Shown piece by piece: positions 19,593 to 27,513 of a stretch of 64,000 nucleotides of DNA; the stretch's first letter is position 1, and every line of letters starts with the position of its first letter. The notes below the pieces were generated by a model that saw only the letters and a list, made by a program, of their open reading frames with translations, searched no databases and had not been told where the DNA came from. Source of the DNA: Candidatus Protoclostridium gallicola (GTDB lineage Bacteria; Bacillota; Clostridia; Christensenellales; Pumilibacteraceae); the NCBI GenBank assembly GCA_904387375.1, contig CAJFLE010000003.1, positions 62,001 to 126,000 of the forward strand, read 5' to 3'. The translations under genes were made by a program, and so were the position numbers.

Positions 19593-19631
19593 AACAATAT
19601 ACCTCAAGTATAAGATTCGTTATACCAATAT

Positions 19632-19661
19632 AGTATATATCACGAGGCCGCCGATTGTCAA
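19632..19661 (-). promoter_or_regulatory. Sigma-A promoter of the lgt-like operon
   Basis: TTGACA, 18-nt spacer and TATACT on the minus strand, about 40 nt upstream of the chosen TTG start. It is the only clear promoter for lgt-like, membrane protein, pncB and divIVA. Confidence 0.8.
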
Positions 19662-19703
19662 TAATTCTCGCCTTATTTTGTCCTATTTGGGCGGAGACCG
19701 CGG

Positions 19704-20969
19704 CTACGGCGCGACCGCCACCGTGCCCGCAGATTCGGCATACTCGTCGGTGCGGATGCGCTTTTCCTCCCGTCTGCCGTCCGGGTATACCTTCACGAGA
19801 TACCCCTCGCTGCTGACCGCAGCGGCGCCGCCGCTGACGCGCACCCTTTCCCCGCTCGCCATGCCCGCGGTATATCGGCCATCCGTATCCACGAACTCCT
19901 CGTCCGCGGGGTACTGTCCCACCGACAGCGTGACCGAGCGGCACTCGATTTTATACGGCAGCTCGGACGAATACATTTCCACCGTGGCGCCGCTGTCGCC
20001 GGCGGTCGTGCGGATGAACAGCGGGCCGTCTCCGTCGTTGACGAAGCACAGGTCGCTCCAGCTGCCGTTCACCATGGCGTCGAAGGAGGGCGGAACATAA
20101 CTCGGAACGAGCGAGTGGCGGCTCACTTTGGTGATTTTCAGTCCGGCGCGCAGGGCGCAGTTATACACCGCGGTGGAAGCCTGGCACACGCCGCCGCCCA
20201 CGCCTTCCACGTATTTGCCTTCGAGGATGATCTTGGCGGGCAGAAAGCCGTTCGCCGCCGTGCGCTTTCCCACCGCGGCGTTGAAGGAAAACTTTTCGCC
20301 CGCGTTCAGAGTCATGCCGTTCAGCCTGCTCAGCGCCAGCGCGATGTTGTGCTTGCGCTCGGGAGTGCTGGACGCGTAAGACGTCGTATACGACGCGCGC
20401 AGACGCGTATATCCGGACAGTTCGTCCGCGGTGACTTCGGGTTCTATAACCGATACGGACAGCGCGACGCGGCGCAGACCGCGCCGGAGAGCGAAATACG
20501 CGTCGTCGTATATGCGCGTTTCGTCCAGCTCATAGCCGGGAGAGCTGCGTTTGATTTCGAACATGGGACGGCGATCGGGACAGAACCTGATTTCCGCATT
20601 TTCGGGGGCGCGGCACACCTCGGCGCGCGCTGCGTTCACCGTGTCTGCGAGGCGCGGAAAACAGTACAGCATGGCGTCTTTCACTTCGCTTCCGCCCGCG
20701 AGCAGACCGTCTATGAGTTCCATCTTCCGTTCCACCGGCTCGTTGAGGCGGCGTTTCTGGAAATCCTCGCTCACCATGAAATCGGTAGGCGCGATGTACC
20801 GCTCGCTGTACGCGAACGTTTTGTCGCCGTACACGAAGGACAGCGTCGGAATTCCGGAGGCTCCGGCAACGGCTGCTCCGGCGGCAAGAGAAAGCGCGGA
20901 GAGCAGTGCGACGAGCGCCAGCAGCAGCGCCGCGGCGCGGAAGCATAAGGTGTAAGCAAAAGACCTCAT
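19704..20969 (-). CDS. VanW family protein
   Basis: 421 residues. A single N-terminal membrane segment or signal (about 10-35) precedes a large outside domain. The VanW core is clear: FSFNAAVGKRTAANGF, then GVGGGVCQASTAVYN, then SRHSLVPSYVPPSFDAMV. The family occurs in vancomycin-resistance clusters but is mostly chromosomal and linked to the cell wall; its biochemical role is not established. It follows cca by 29 nt. The start codon lies in the 3' arm of a small hairpin and no ribosome site is visible. Confidence 0.88.
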   Translation of the reverse strand: MRSFAYTLCFRAAALLLALVALLSALSLAAGAAVAGASGIPTLSFVYGDKTFAYSERYIAPTDFMVSEDFQKRRLNEPVERKMELIDGLLAGGSEVKDAMLYCFPRLADTVNAARAEVCRAPENAEIRFCPDRRPMFEIKRSSPGYELDETRIYDDAYFALRRGLRRVALSVSVIEPEVTADELSGYTRLRASYTTSYASSTPERKHNIALALSRLNGMTLNAGEKFSFNAAVGKRTAANGFLPAKIILEGKYVEGVGGGVCQASTAVYNCALRAGLKITKVSRHSLVPSYVPPSFDAMVNGSWSDLCFVNDGDGPLFIRTTAGDSGATVEMYSSELPYKIECRSVTLSVGQYPADEEFVDTDGRYTAGMASGERVRVSGGAAAVSSEGYLVKVYPDGRREEKRIRTDEYAESAGTVAVAP

Positions 20970-20998
20970 ACGTTTAATATGAGGTCAGGCGCGCACGG

Positions 20999-22336
20999 TT
21001 ATTCTTTTTTTGCGAGCTTCATGAGTTTTTTGTGCTTATTGAGCGCGGGATCGAGCACGCACGCCGCAAAAAGCTCTTCCAGTTTTTTCTTAATGCCGGA
21101 GCCCTCGTAGCCGATGCCGCGCAGGTCGGCGCCGCTTATGCGCAGGTCGCTCACTTTCAGCGGCGCGCCGCTGTCCGCCAGGCGGCGGGCGAACTCTTCC
21201 AGCCGATCGGGCGCGGGTTCTTCGCCCGTACCCTTGCCCAGCCCGTCCGCCTTCATGAGCGAGGACAGGTCGGAAAGTATATCGTGATTGCGCGCGGCGA
21301 AAAGCAGCATTTTGCCGTCGCGGGTGCGGCGCTCCTTGTCGTACATGTGCCAGCGCACGAGTCTGGTCACCCGGTCGATTTCGCGCGACGGGAATTTCAT
21401 GCCGCGCTCGCCCATTATCTCCGCCGCCATTTCCGCGCCCACGGCGTCGTGGCCGTGCATGTTCCCCGTGCGGCGCACGCACTCCGCCTTGCCCACGTCG
21501 TGCAGCAGCGCGGCGAGGCGCACCGTCGGCGACGGCGGCGAATTTTCCACAACTTTGAAAGTGTGTTCGAGCGCGTCGTAACGGTGGTACTTCGCGGGCT
21601 GAGCCAGTCCGTCCAGCGCGTCCAGTTCTGGAATTATATATTTCAGCAGGCCGAGTCCGCGCAGCAGCGTCAGTCCGCGGTAATGCGCGCCGGAAACGCC
21701 GTATTTGACGTCCGCCATAAGAATCTTCATCAGTTCGTCGCGCTTGCGCCCCGGCGTTATGTCCGCGACCAGCGGCGCGCACGCTTTTGCCGTTTCCGCC
21801 GTCTTTCCCTCTATATCAAAACCCGTTTCTGCAGCTATGCGCGCAAGGCGCATGAGGCGCAGTCCGTCCGAGGAAAACACCTTTTCCGGATCGTACGCGC
21901 GCAGAACGCGGCGCGCCGCATCCTCCGCGCCGCCCAGCGGGTCTATGATTCTCTCTTCCGCAATATCGTAATATATGCTGTTGGCGGTGAAATCGCGGCG
22001 GAGCGCGTCCTCTTCCAGCGCGGCGCCGAACGTCACCTCTTCCGGAGTATGGCCGCCGCCCGGCGCGTACTTCTCGCGGCGGAAAGGCGTGTACTCAGCC
22101 TGCGCGCCCTCTATCCAGCGGTGGCGGATCAGCGCCGTTCCCATGCGCTTATACGTCGTCGCGAAATAGAACCCGCGCGGCAGAACGAGTTCGTCGGGCA
22201 TGGCGGGGCCGGCTATGTCCACGTCCGACGGCGGCAGAGCGCACAGCGCGTTGCGGACAAAGCCGCCCACGAGATAAATGGGCGACCCGCAGCCGGAGGC
22301 GAGCTTTTTCAGCCATTTCGGAACGTTTATTTCCAT
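20999..22336 (-). CDS. cca: CCA tRNA nucleotidyltransferase
   Basis: Adds or repairs the 3' CCA of tRNA; 445 residues. The class II nucleotidyltransferase head has YLVGGFVRNAL and the metal-binding pair in SDVDIAG. A neck region with RLMRLARIAAETGF follows, and then an HD phosphohydrolase domain with LLHDVGKAE. The HD domain is typical of longer bacterial enzymes and may give phosphatase activity. The ATG lies only 6 nt from a consensus -10 box, so the mRNA should be leaderless. Confidence 0.93.
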   Translation of the reverse strand: MEINVPKWLKKLASGCGSPIYLVGGFVRNALCALPPSDVDIAGPAMPDELVLPRGFYFATTYKRMGTALIRHRWIEGAQAEYTPFRREKYAPGGGHTPEEVTFGAALEEDALRRDFTANSIYYDIAEERIIDPLGGAEDAARRVLRAYDPEKVFSSDGLRLMRLARIAAETGFDIEGKTAETAKACAPLVADITPGRKRDELMKILMADVKYGVSGAHYRGLTLLRGLGLLKYIIPELDALDGLAQPAKYHRYDALEHTFKVVENSPPSPTVRLAALLHDVGKAECVRRTGNMHGHDAVGAEMAAEIMGERGMKFPSREIDRVTRLVRWHMYDKERRTRDGKMLLFAARNHDILSDLSSLMKADGLGKGTGEEPAPDRLEEFARRLADSGAPLKVSDLRISGADLRGIGYEGSGIKKKLEELFAACVLDPALNKHKKLMKLAKKE

Positions 22337-22342
22337 AAATTT

Positions 22343-22371
22343 ATTATATCACCGCGCCGCGTTTTTTTCAA
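22343..22371 (-). promoter_or_regulatory. Promoter for leaderless cca mRNA
   Basis: On the minus strand TTGAAA, a 17-nt spacer and TATAAT are followed by AAATTT and then the cca ATG. With the usual 6-nt discriminator, transcription would begin on the A of the start codon. Confidence 0.85.
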
Positions 22372-22439
22372 GAGTTTTCGGCCGCGTCGGATATTTATAA
22401 ATTGTCACGGAATTTTTATGATAATTTTATGAAAAAGTA

Positions 22440-22468
22440 TTGAAAAAAAGTGCTATGTCTGTTATAAT
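22440..22468 (+). promoter_or_regulatory. Promoter of the lipid kinase gene (near-leaderless)
   Basis: TTGAAA, 17-nt spacer and TATAAT, with only 11 nt between the -10 box and the ATG at 22480. The predicted leader is about 5 nt and contains no ribosome site. It is divergent from the cca promoter. Confidence 0.85.
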
Positions 22469-22479
22469 ACATTAAGAAT

Positions 22480-23355
22480 ATGTATAATTTTGTCGTGAAC
22501 AAAGGAAGCGGCAAGCGCCGCGGAGAAGAATATCTCGGACAGATAACGCGCTACTGCGACGCGCGCGGCATAAAGTACGCCGTACACGCGACGAACGCGA
22601 AAGGTCATGCGGAGCAGATAACGCGCATGCTGTGCGAAAGCGGCGCGGACAACGTCGTGGTCATCGGCGGCGACGGCACTTTCCACGAAGCGCTCAACGG
22701 ACTGGTCACTCCGGACCGCACCGCGCTGGGATTCATCCCCGCCGGGCGCGGAAACGATTTCGCGCGCGCGGCCGGGCTGTCGCTCAAACCCACGGAAGCT
22801 CTCGAGGATATACTGCGCGGCGAAACCAAGCGCATAGATTACATACAGTGCTCGGACAGGCGGTGTCTGAACGTCGCAGGCACGGGCATGGACGTGGACG
22901 TACTGCAATCGGTAATAGACAAGAAAAACGCGATTTCGTATTACGTTTCCCTCGTCGGCTGCCTGCTGCGGTTCAAGCCGTATAAGGTGAAGATCAGGGC
23001 GAACGGCGTCGAGACCGAAAAGAACTGCATTATGGTGGGCGTGGGCAACGGCGTGGCGATCGGCGGAGGCATGCTCGTCTGCCCCGGCGCGAAAATAGAC
23101 GACGGCAAGCTCGACCTCATGACCGCGGAAAAGCTGGACCGCGGACTGCTGCGGCTGCTGCCCAACTTTGTCAAAGGCAGACACGACAATCTGCCCGAGC
23201 TGACGCACACCGCCGTGGAGGAAGTGGAGGTGGACAACCCCGGCTTCCCCGTTCAGCTGGACGGCGAGATATACCCGGATATGCAGCTGCGCTGCAAGAT
23301 AGTCAAAGGCGGACTGATAACGTACAAAGTCGCCGCCGACAGGGTCGCAGAATAA
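22480..23355 (+). CDS. Diacylglycerol/lipid kinase family protein
   Basis: 291 residues, DagK/YegS family. The N-terminus NFVVNKGSGKR gives the first nucleotide loop and VVVIGGDGTFHEALNGL the hallmark GGDGT motif; GFIPAGRGNDFARA is the third conserved stretch. It phosphorylates diacylglycerol or a related lipid to recycle it into phospholipid synthesis. It is a single-gene unit with its own promoter and terminator, and the messenger should be nearly leaderless. Confidence 0.9.
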   Translation: MYNFVVNKGSGKRRGEEYLGQITRYCDARGIKYAVHATNAKGHAEQITRMLCESGADNVVVIGGDGTFHEALNGLVTPDRTALGFIPAGRGNDFARAAGLSLKPTEALEDILRGETKRIDYIQCSDRRCLNVAGTGMDVDVLQSVIDKKNAISYYVSLVGCLLRFKPYKVKIRANGVETEKNCIMVGVGNGVAIGGGMLVCPGAKIDDGKLDLMTAEKLDRGLLRLLPNFVKGRHDNLPELTHTAVEEVEVDNPGFPVQLDGEIYPDMQLRCKIVKGGLITYKVAADRVAE

Positions 23356-23381
23356 CTCACGCGCACAAATAAATATTTGCG

Positions 23382-23417
23382 GCCGCTTTCCGTATAAGAA
23401 CGAAAAGCGGCTTTTTT
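23382..23417 (+). terminator. Terminator after the lipid kinase gene
   Basis: GCCGCTTTTC-type stem (GCCGCTTTCC..GAAAAGCGGC) followed by six T residues, 26 nt past the stop. Confidence 0.9.
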
Positions 23418-23473
23418 GTCGTATTTACGCATATTCCGTCATAACCGCGGCGGCGGAATAATAAGTTTTAAGC

Positions 23474-24994
23474 ATGAACAAGCTCGCAAAAGCGGTATTC
23501 ACGCTGACGTCCTTCTCCGTGCTCGACAGGGTGCTCGGCTTCATATTCAAGATATATCTGTCGCGCGAGATGGGCGCGGCGGCGCTCGGCGTATATCAGG
23601 TCGCCCTTTCCTTTTTCTTCGTGCTGATGACGCTGACGACGAGCGGGCTGCCGCTCATCGGCGGCAAAATGACGGCGGCGTTCGACGCGCGCGGCATGGG
23701 ACAGAAAACGCATTCGCTGACAAGCGCGGCGCTCATAATAAACGGCGTCGTGGCCGCGGCGCTCATCGGGCTGGTATTCGCATTCCGCCTGCCGCTGTCC
23801 GCGATCATAAGCTCGCAGGAAAGCATGGAGCTGCTGCTGGTGCTGCTGCCGGGGCTGGTGTTCTGTTCGGCAGCGGCGGCGATGCGCGGCAGTCTGTGGG
23901 GGCGCGAGCGGTATACCGCGCTGTCCGTCATAGAACTCGCCGAACAGGTCGTGCGCATATTGCTGTGCGTCGCGCTGTTCCTGACGGGTATGGGAAAAAC
24001 GTACGCCGCGGCGCAGTCGCTTACCATAGCCATGGCGTTCAGCGCGGCGCTGACGGCGGCGGTATATTTCGGCAGCGGCGGCAGGCTCGCTCGGCCTGGC
24101 GGACAGCTCAGACCGCTGCTCGCCTCCTCGGCGCCCATCAGCGTACTGCGCGCCTCGTCCTCACTCGTCAATTCCCTGCTCGCCGTCGCGGTGCCCTTTC
24201 TGTTCGTTTCGTCGGGCATGAGCGGCGACGAGTCGCTCGCCATGTACGGCGCGACGATAGGCATGGCGATGCCGCTGCTGTATCTGCCCATAACAGTTAT
24301 CGGCTCGCTGTCATACGCCATGATACCCACGCTGTCCAAGGCCGACGCCGCCGGCAATACGGCGGAGGTGCGCAGGCAGGCGGAGAGCGCGATACGCTTT
24401 TCGGTAATAGTCGCGGCGCTGTTCATTCCCCTGTTCTGCGGCGTGGGTTACGAAAGCGGCGTATTCCTGTACGGCAACGCCGACGCCGGAAGGTTCCTGC
24501 GGACGGGCGGCGTGCTGCTGATTCCCATCGCGCTCGAAAGCATAACGTCGTCGATGATGAATTCGCTGGGTATGGAAAAGCAGGGCTTTCTCAACTACGT
24601 CATAGGCTCGGCGGTCATGTTCGGAATAATGTTCTGCTTCTACGGGCGCTTTACGCCCGGAGCGCTGTGCGCGGCGTGGTTCGTATCGCTCACGCTGTCC
24701 ACCGTGCTCGACGTGCTGTGCATCAGAAAGCATACGGGCATTTCGCTGAAATTCGCGCTGACCATGCTGGGCTGCATAGCGCTCGCGGTGCCGTGCACCT
24801 TCCTGGCGCGGTGGACCGCCGATCTGATGAGCGGAGCGCCGGAAATAGCGTCGCTCGCCGTCGGGGCGCTTCTCGGCTGCGGCGGTCTGCTGCTGCTCTT
24901 TTTCGTGTTCGGGCTGCTGGACGGCTGCGTCGTTTTCGGCAAACGCAAAAAAAGGGCGGATAATTCCCGAAAACGTTTGCATATTAAGCCGTGA
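23474..24994 (+). CDS. SpoVB/MurJ-type lipid-linked oligosaccharide flippase
   Basis: 506 residues with 12-14 hydrophobic segments, MOP-superfamily polysaccharide transporter. The start MNKLAKAVFTLTSFSVLDRVLGFIFKIYLSREMG matches the SpoVB/Amj-related family (the two Arg/Lys sites near helix 1). It probably flips lipid II or another undecaprenyl-linked precursor across the membrane. No strong ribosome site is visible before the ATG; a weak GGCGGAA lies about 15 nt upstream. It stands alone between a terminator and the promoter of the next gene. Whether it serves spore cortex or vegetative wall synthesis cannot be told. Confidence 0.85.
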   Translation: MNKLAKAVFTLTSFSVLDRVLGFIFKIYLSREMGAAALGVYQVALSFFFVLMTLTTSGLPLIGGKMTAAFDARGMGQKTHSLTSAALIINGVVAAALIGLVFAFRLPLSAIISSQESMELLLVLLPGLVFCSAAAAMRGSLWGRERYTALSVIELAEQVVRILLCVALFLTGMGKTYAAAQSLTIAMAFSAALTAAVYFGSGGRLARPGGQLRPLLASSAPISVLRASSSLVNSLLAVAVPFLFVSSGMSGDESLAMYGATIGMAMPLLYLPITVIGSLSYAMIPTLSKADAAGNTAEVRRQAESAIRFSVIVAALFIPLFCGVGYESGVFLYGNADAGRFLRTGGVLLIPIALESITSSMMNSLGMEKQGFLNYVIGSAVMFGIMFCFYGRFTPGALCAAWFVSLTLSTVLDVLCIRKHTGISLKFALTMLGCIALAVPCTFLARWTADLMSGAPEIASLAVGALLGCGGLLLLFFVFGLLDGCVVFGKRKKRADNSRKRLHIKP

Positions 24995-25005
24995 GAGTGT
25001 ATAAT
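24977..25005 (+). promoter_or_regulatory. Sigma-A promoter of the ECF S component-purA operon
   Basis: TTGCAT, 17-nt spacer, TATAAT, overlapping the end of the flippase gene. The leader of about 55 nt contains a perfect hairpin (TGCGGAA, loop, TTTCCGCA) just before the AGGAGG ribosome site. Confidence 0.8.
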
Positions 25006-25067
25006 ATATCTGTCAAAAAAATAAATGCGGAAGCGTGAGTTTCCGCACCCCAAAGGAGGGCCCGACA

Positions 25068-26135
25068 ATGAGTAAGGATGAAATTACTCAGCAGGAAATT
25101 GCCGCTCCCGAAGCCGCTTCAGACGTTGCAGAAAAAGCAGCAGGCGCAGCAGCCGCAGAGCCGCAGGAAAAGGAAACCGTCCGCCCCGCAGCGGACAAAC
25201 GAAAGACCTCAAGGTATTTCACGAGCAGAAGGATCGCGCAGCTGGCTGTCTTCGTCGCAATGGCGCTCGTCATGAAGCTGATAGGAAAATCGCTCACGCT
25301 GGCACCGACTTTCACGGTAACGTTTATTTATCTGCCGTGGCTGATAAGCGGAGCCGTACTCGGCCCCGCCGGAGGCATGATCGTCGGCGCGATATCCGAC
25401 GTACTCGGCAATCTAGTGTTCGGTACGCCGTTCATACCGCTGACATTCGTGTCCAACACGCTCTACCCCGCTTTCATCGGACTGATTTATAAGTTCGTGC
25501 CGATAAGCAGCGATTACGTCAAATGCGTGCTCGGCGCGCTGTGCTCGCTGGTGTTCTGCACCTTGGGCATAGGCAGCGCCGCGCTGTATCACTGGTACGG
25601 ATATTACGAAAGCATGAGTTTCTGGCAGTATCTCATTGCGTTCCGTATGCCGCAGGTTGGGGTGTTCGCCGTCAATCTGGTCGTGCTGCTCGCGCTGGTA
25701 AAGCCGCTGCAGCACGTGGGGCTGTTCCCCAAGAGCGAGCCGCAGCCCATGAAAATGCGCGTAATTACGTTCGGCGTCACCGCGTTCGTCATAACGGCGA
25801 TGGCAATCGTCGCGATCGCGATACTCGCGGCAGGCGACGGCGATGCTCCGACAAAAGCGCCGCCGATCGCAATGGTATGCGAGCTGTACGTCGCGCTGAT
25901 GGCTCTGTCGGCGTTCATCGTTACGGACAAGTCCGAAAAGTTCAGATACCTGCTGCTCGTCATCGGGTTTGCGGCGGCGATATGCGCGTTCGCGCTCACC
26001 GCGACGATAAACTCGTCAATAGAATTTATTGCGATAAAATACGTGCTCTCCGTACTCGCGTGCGTCATTACCGCCGCAGTAATAGCGGTTGCAGCGCTCA
26101 GACTGTACGGAAAGCCAAGGAGTAAAAAAATATGA
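25068..26135 (+). CDS. ECF transporter S component with C-terminal membrane extension
   Basis: 355 residues from the ATG that follows AGGAGG; an ATG 11 codons upstream is less likely. After a charged, Ala/Glu-rich N-terminus (1-50), residues about 55-220 form an S-component fold: FTVTFIYLPWLISGAVLGPAGG (in parts) is typical of folate-type S components. A further 130 residues add about four more hydrophobic segments, which is longer than the usual 170-200 residues. It would supply substrate recognition to a shared EcfAA'T module. Its stop overlaps purA by 4 nt, hinting at a purine- or folate-related substrate; this is inference. Confidence 0.75.
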   Translation: MSKDEITQQEIAAPEAASDVAEKAAGAAAAEPQEKETVRPAADKRKTSRYFTSRRIAQLAVFVAMALVMKLIGKSLTLAPTFTVTFIYLPWLISGAVLGPAGGMIVGAISDVLGNLVFGTPFIPLTFVSNTLYPAFIGLIYKFVPISSDYVKCVLGALCSLVFCTLGIGSAALYHWYGYYESMSFWQYLIAFRMPQVGVFAVNLVVLLALVKPLQHVGLFPKSEPQPMKMRVITFGVTAFVITAMAIVAIAILAAGDGDAPTKAPPIAMVCELYVALMALSAFIVTDKSEKFRYLLLVIGFAAAICAFALTATINSSIEFIAIKYVLSVLACVITAAVIAVAALRLYGKPRSKKI

Positions 26136-27421
26136 TAACCGCACTTGTGGGCGCCCAATGGGGCGACGAGGGAAAAGGCAAAGTCATTGACATCATGGCA
26201 AGCAAGGCAGACGTGGTCGTGCGCGCGACGGGCGGCAACAACGCCGGACATACCGTCGTCAGCGGCGGCAAGACGTATAAGCTGCACCTCGTCCCCAGCG
26301 GGATACTTTACGAAGGCACGGTGTGCTGCATAGGCCCCGGCTGCGTCGTTGATCCCCTCGCCCTGCTCAGGGAAATGGAAGAGGTGGAGGCAAACGGCAC
26401 CGCCCTGGACGGACTGCGCATCGACTACCGCGCGCATATCGTAATGCCCTATCATCTGCTCATCGACGAACTCAGCGAAAACGCCAAGGGAGAAAACGGC
26501 ATAGGCACGACGAAAAAAGGCATCGGGCCGTGCTATATGGACAAAGCGGAACGCGTAGGCATACGCTTCTACGACATCCTCCATCCCGACGTATTCGCCG
26601 ACAAACTGAAAACCAATCTCGCCGCCAAGGACAAATACATCGGCGGAATGTTCGGCTATAAAAATACGGCGCTCCGCCGCGCCCGGCTCAAATTCGGAGA
26701 GATATTCAAGGCATATACCGAAGCAGGCAAAAAGCTCGCGAAGTACGCCGCCGATACTACGGTTATCGCGTACGACGCGCACAAAGAGGGCAAGAACGTG
26801 CTCTTCGAAGGCGCGCAGGGCACCCTGCTCGACCTCGATATGGGCACCTATCCGTTCGTCACGAGCTCGCACCCGGTCACGGGCGGGTTCTGCGTGAGCG
26901 GCGGCATAGGTCCCACGTTCATCGGCGAGTGTATAGGTATCGCCAAAAGCTATACGACGCGCGTCGGCAAGGGACCTTTCCCCACAGAACTGTTCGACTA
27001 TACGGGCGACTTCATACGCGAAGCGGGTTTCGAGTACGGCACGACGACGGGACGTCCCCGCCGCTGCGGCTGGCTCGACCTCGTGATACTCAGATATGCG
27101 GTGCGCGTCAACGGACTGACCGGCATCGCGCTCAACAAGCTGGACACCTTAACGGGGCTGAAAGAGCTGAAAGTGTGCGTGGGCTATGACAAGAACGGCG
27201 AGGTCATCACCGACTTCCCCGCAGACATCCACGAACTGGAGGACTGCAAACCGATATACGAGACGCTGCCCGGCTGGACGGAGGACATCACCGCGGCGAA
27301 ATCGCTCGGCGATCTGCCGCAGGCGGCGCGCGATTATCTCGCGTTTATAGAAAAACACATAGGCTGCAAAATCAAGCTCGTCGGCGTCGGTCCGGACAGA
27401 ACGCAGAGCTTCGAAGCGTAA
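26132..27421 (+). CDS. purA: Adenylosuccinate synthetase
   Basis: GTP-dependent conversion of IMP and aspartate to adenylosuccinate (EC 6.3.4.4), first step from IMP to AMP; 429 residues. The N-terminal GAQWGDEGKGKVIDI loop contains the catalytic Asp and P-loop, and NNAGHTV carries the catalytic His. GTTGRPRRCGWLD marks the late aspartate/GTP region. Start overlaps the S-component stop (ATGA) with AAGGAG upstream. Confidence 0.97.
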   Translation: MITALVGAQWGDEGKGKVIDIMASKADVVVRATGGNNAGHTVVSGGKTYKLHLVPSGILYEGTVCCIGPGCVVDPLALLREMEEVEANGTALDGLRIDYRAHIVMPYHLLIDELSENAKGENGIGTTKKGIGPCYMDKAERVGIRFYDILHPDVFADKLKTNLAAKDKYIGGMFGYKNTALRRARLKFGEIFKAYTEAGKKLAKYAADTTVIAYDAHKEGKNVLFEGAQGTLLDLDMGTYPFVTSSHPVTGGFCVSGGIGPTFIGECIGIAKSYTTRVGKGPFPTELFDYTGDFIREAGFEYGTTTGRPRRCGWLDLVILRYAVRVNGLTGIALNKLDTLTGLKELKVCVGYDKNGEVITDFPADIHELEDCKPIYETLPGWTEDITAAKSLGDLPQAARDYLAFIEKHIGCKIKLVGVGPDRTQSFEA

Positions 27422-27461
27422 AACGGCGCGAAGCAGACGACATTCGGAATGAACGATAACG

Positions 27462-27496
27462 AAAAAACTGCCGCAGTGAAGCTGCGGCAGTTTTTT
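27462..27496. terminator. Bidirectional terminator between purA and the second pyrG
   Basis: AAAAAACTGCCGCAG, loop, CTGCGGCAGTTTTTT: a perfect stem flanked by A and T runs, serving the converging purA (plus) and pyrG-like (minus) transcripts. Confidence 0.92.
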
Positions 27497-27513
27497 ATTA
27501 TTTCTTTATTCGG

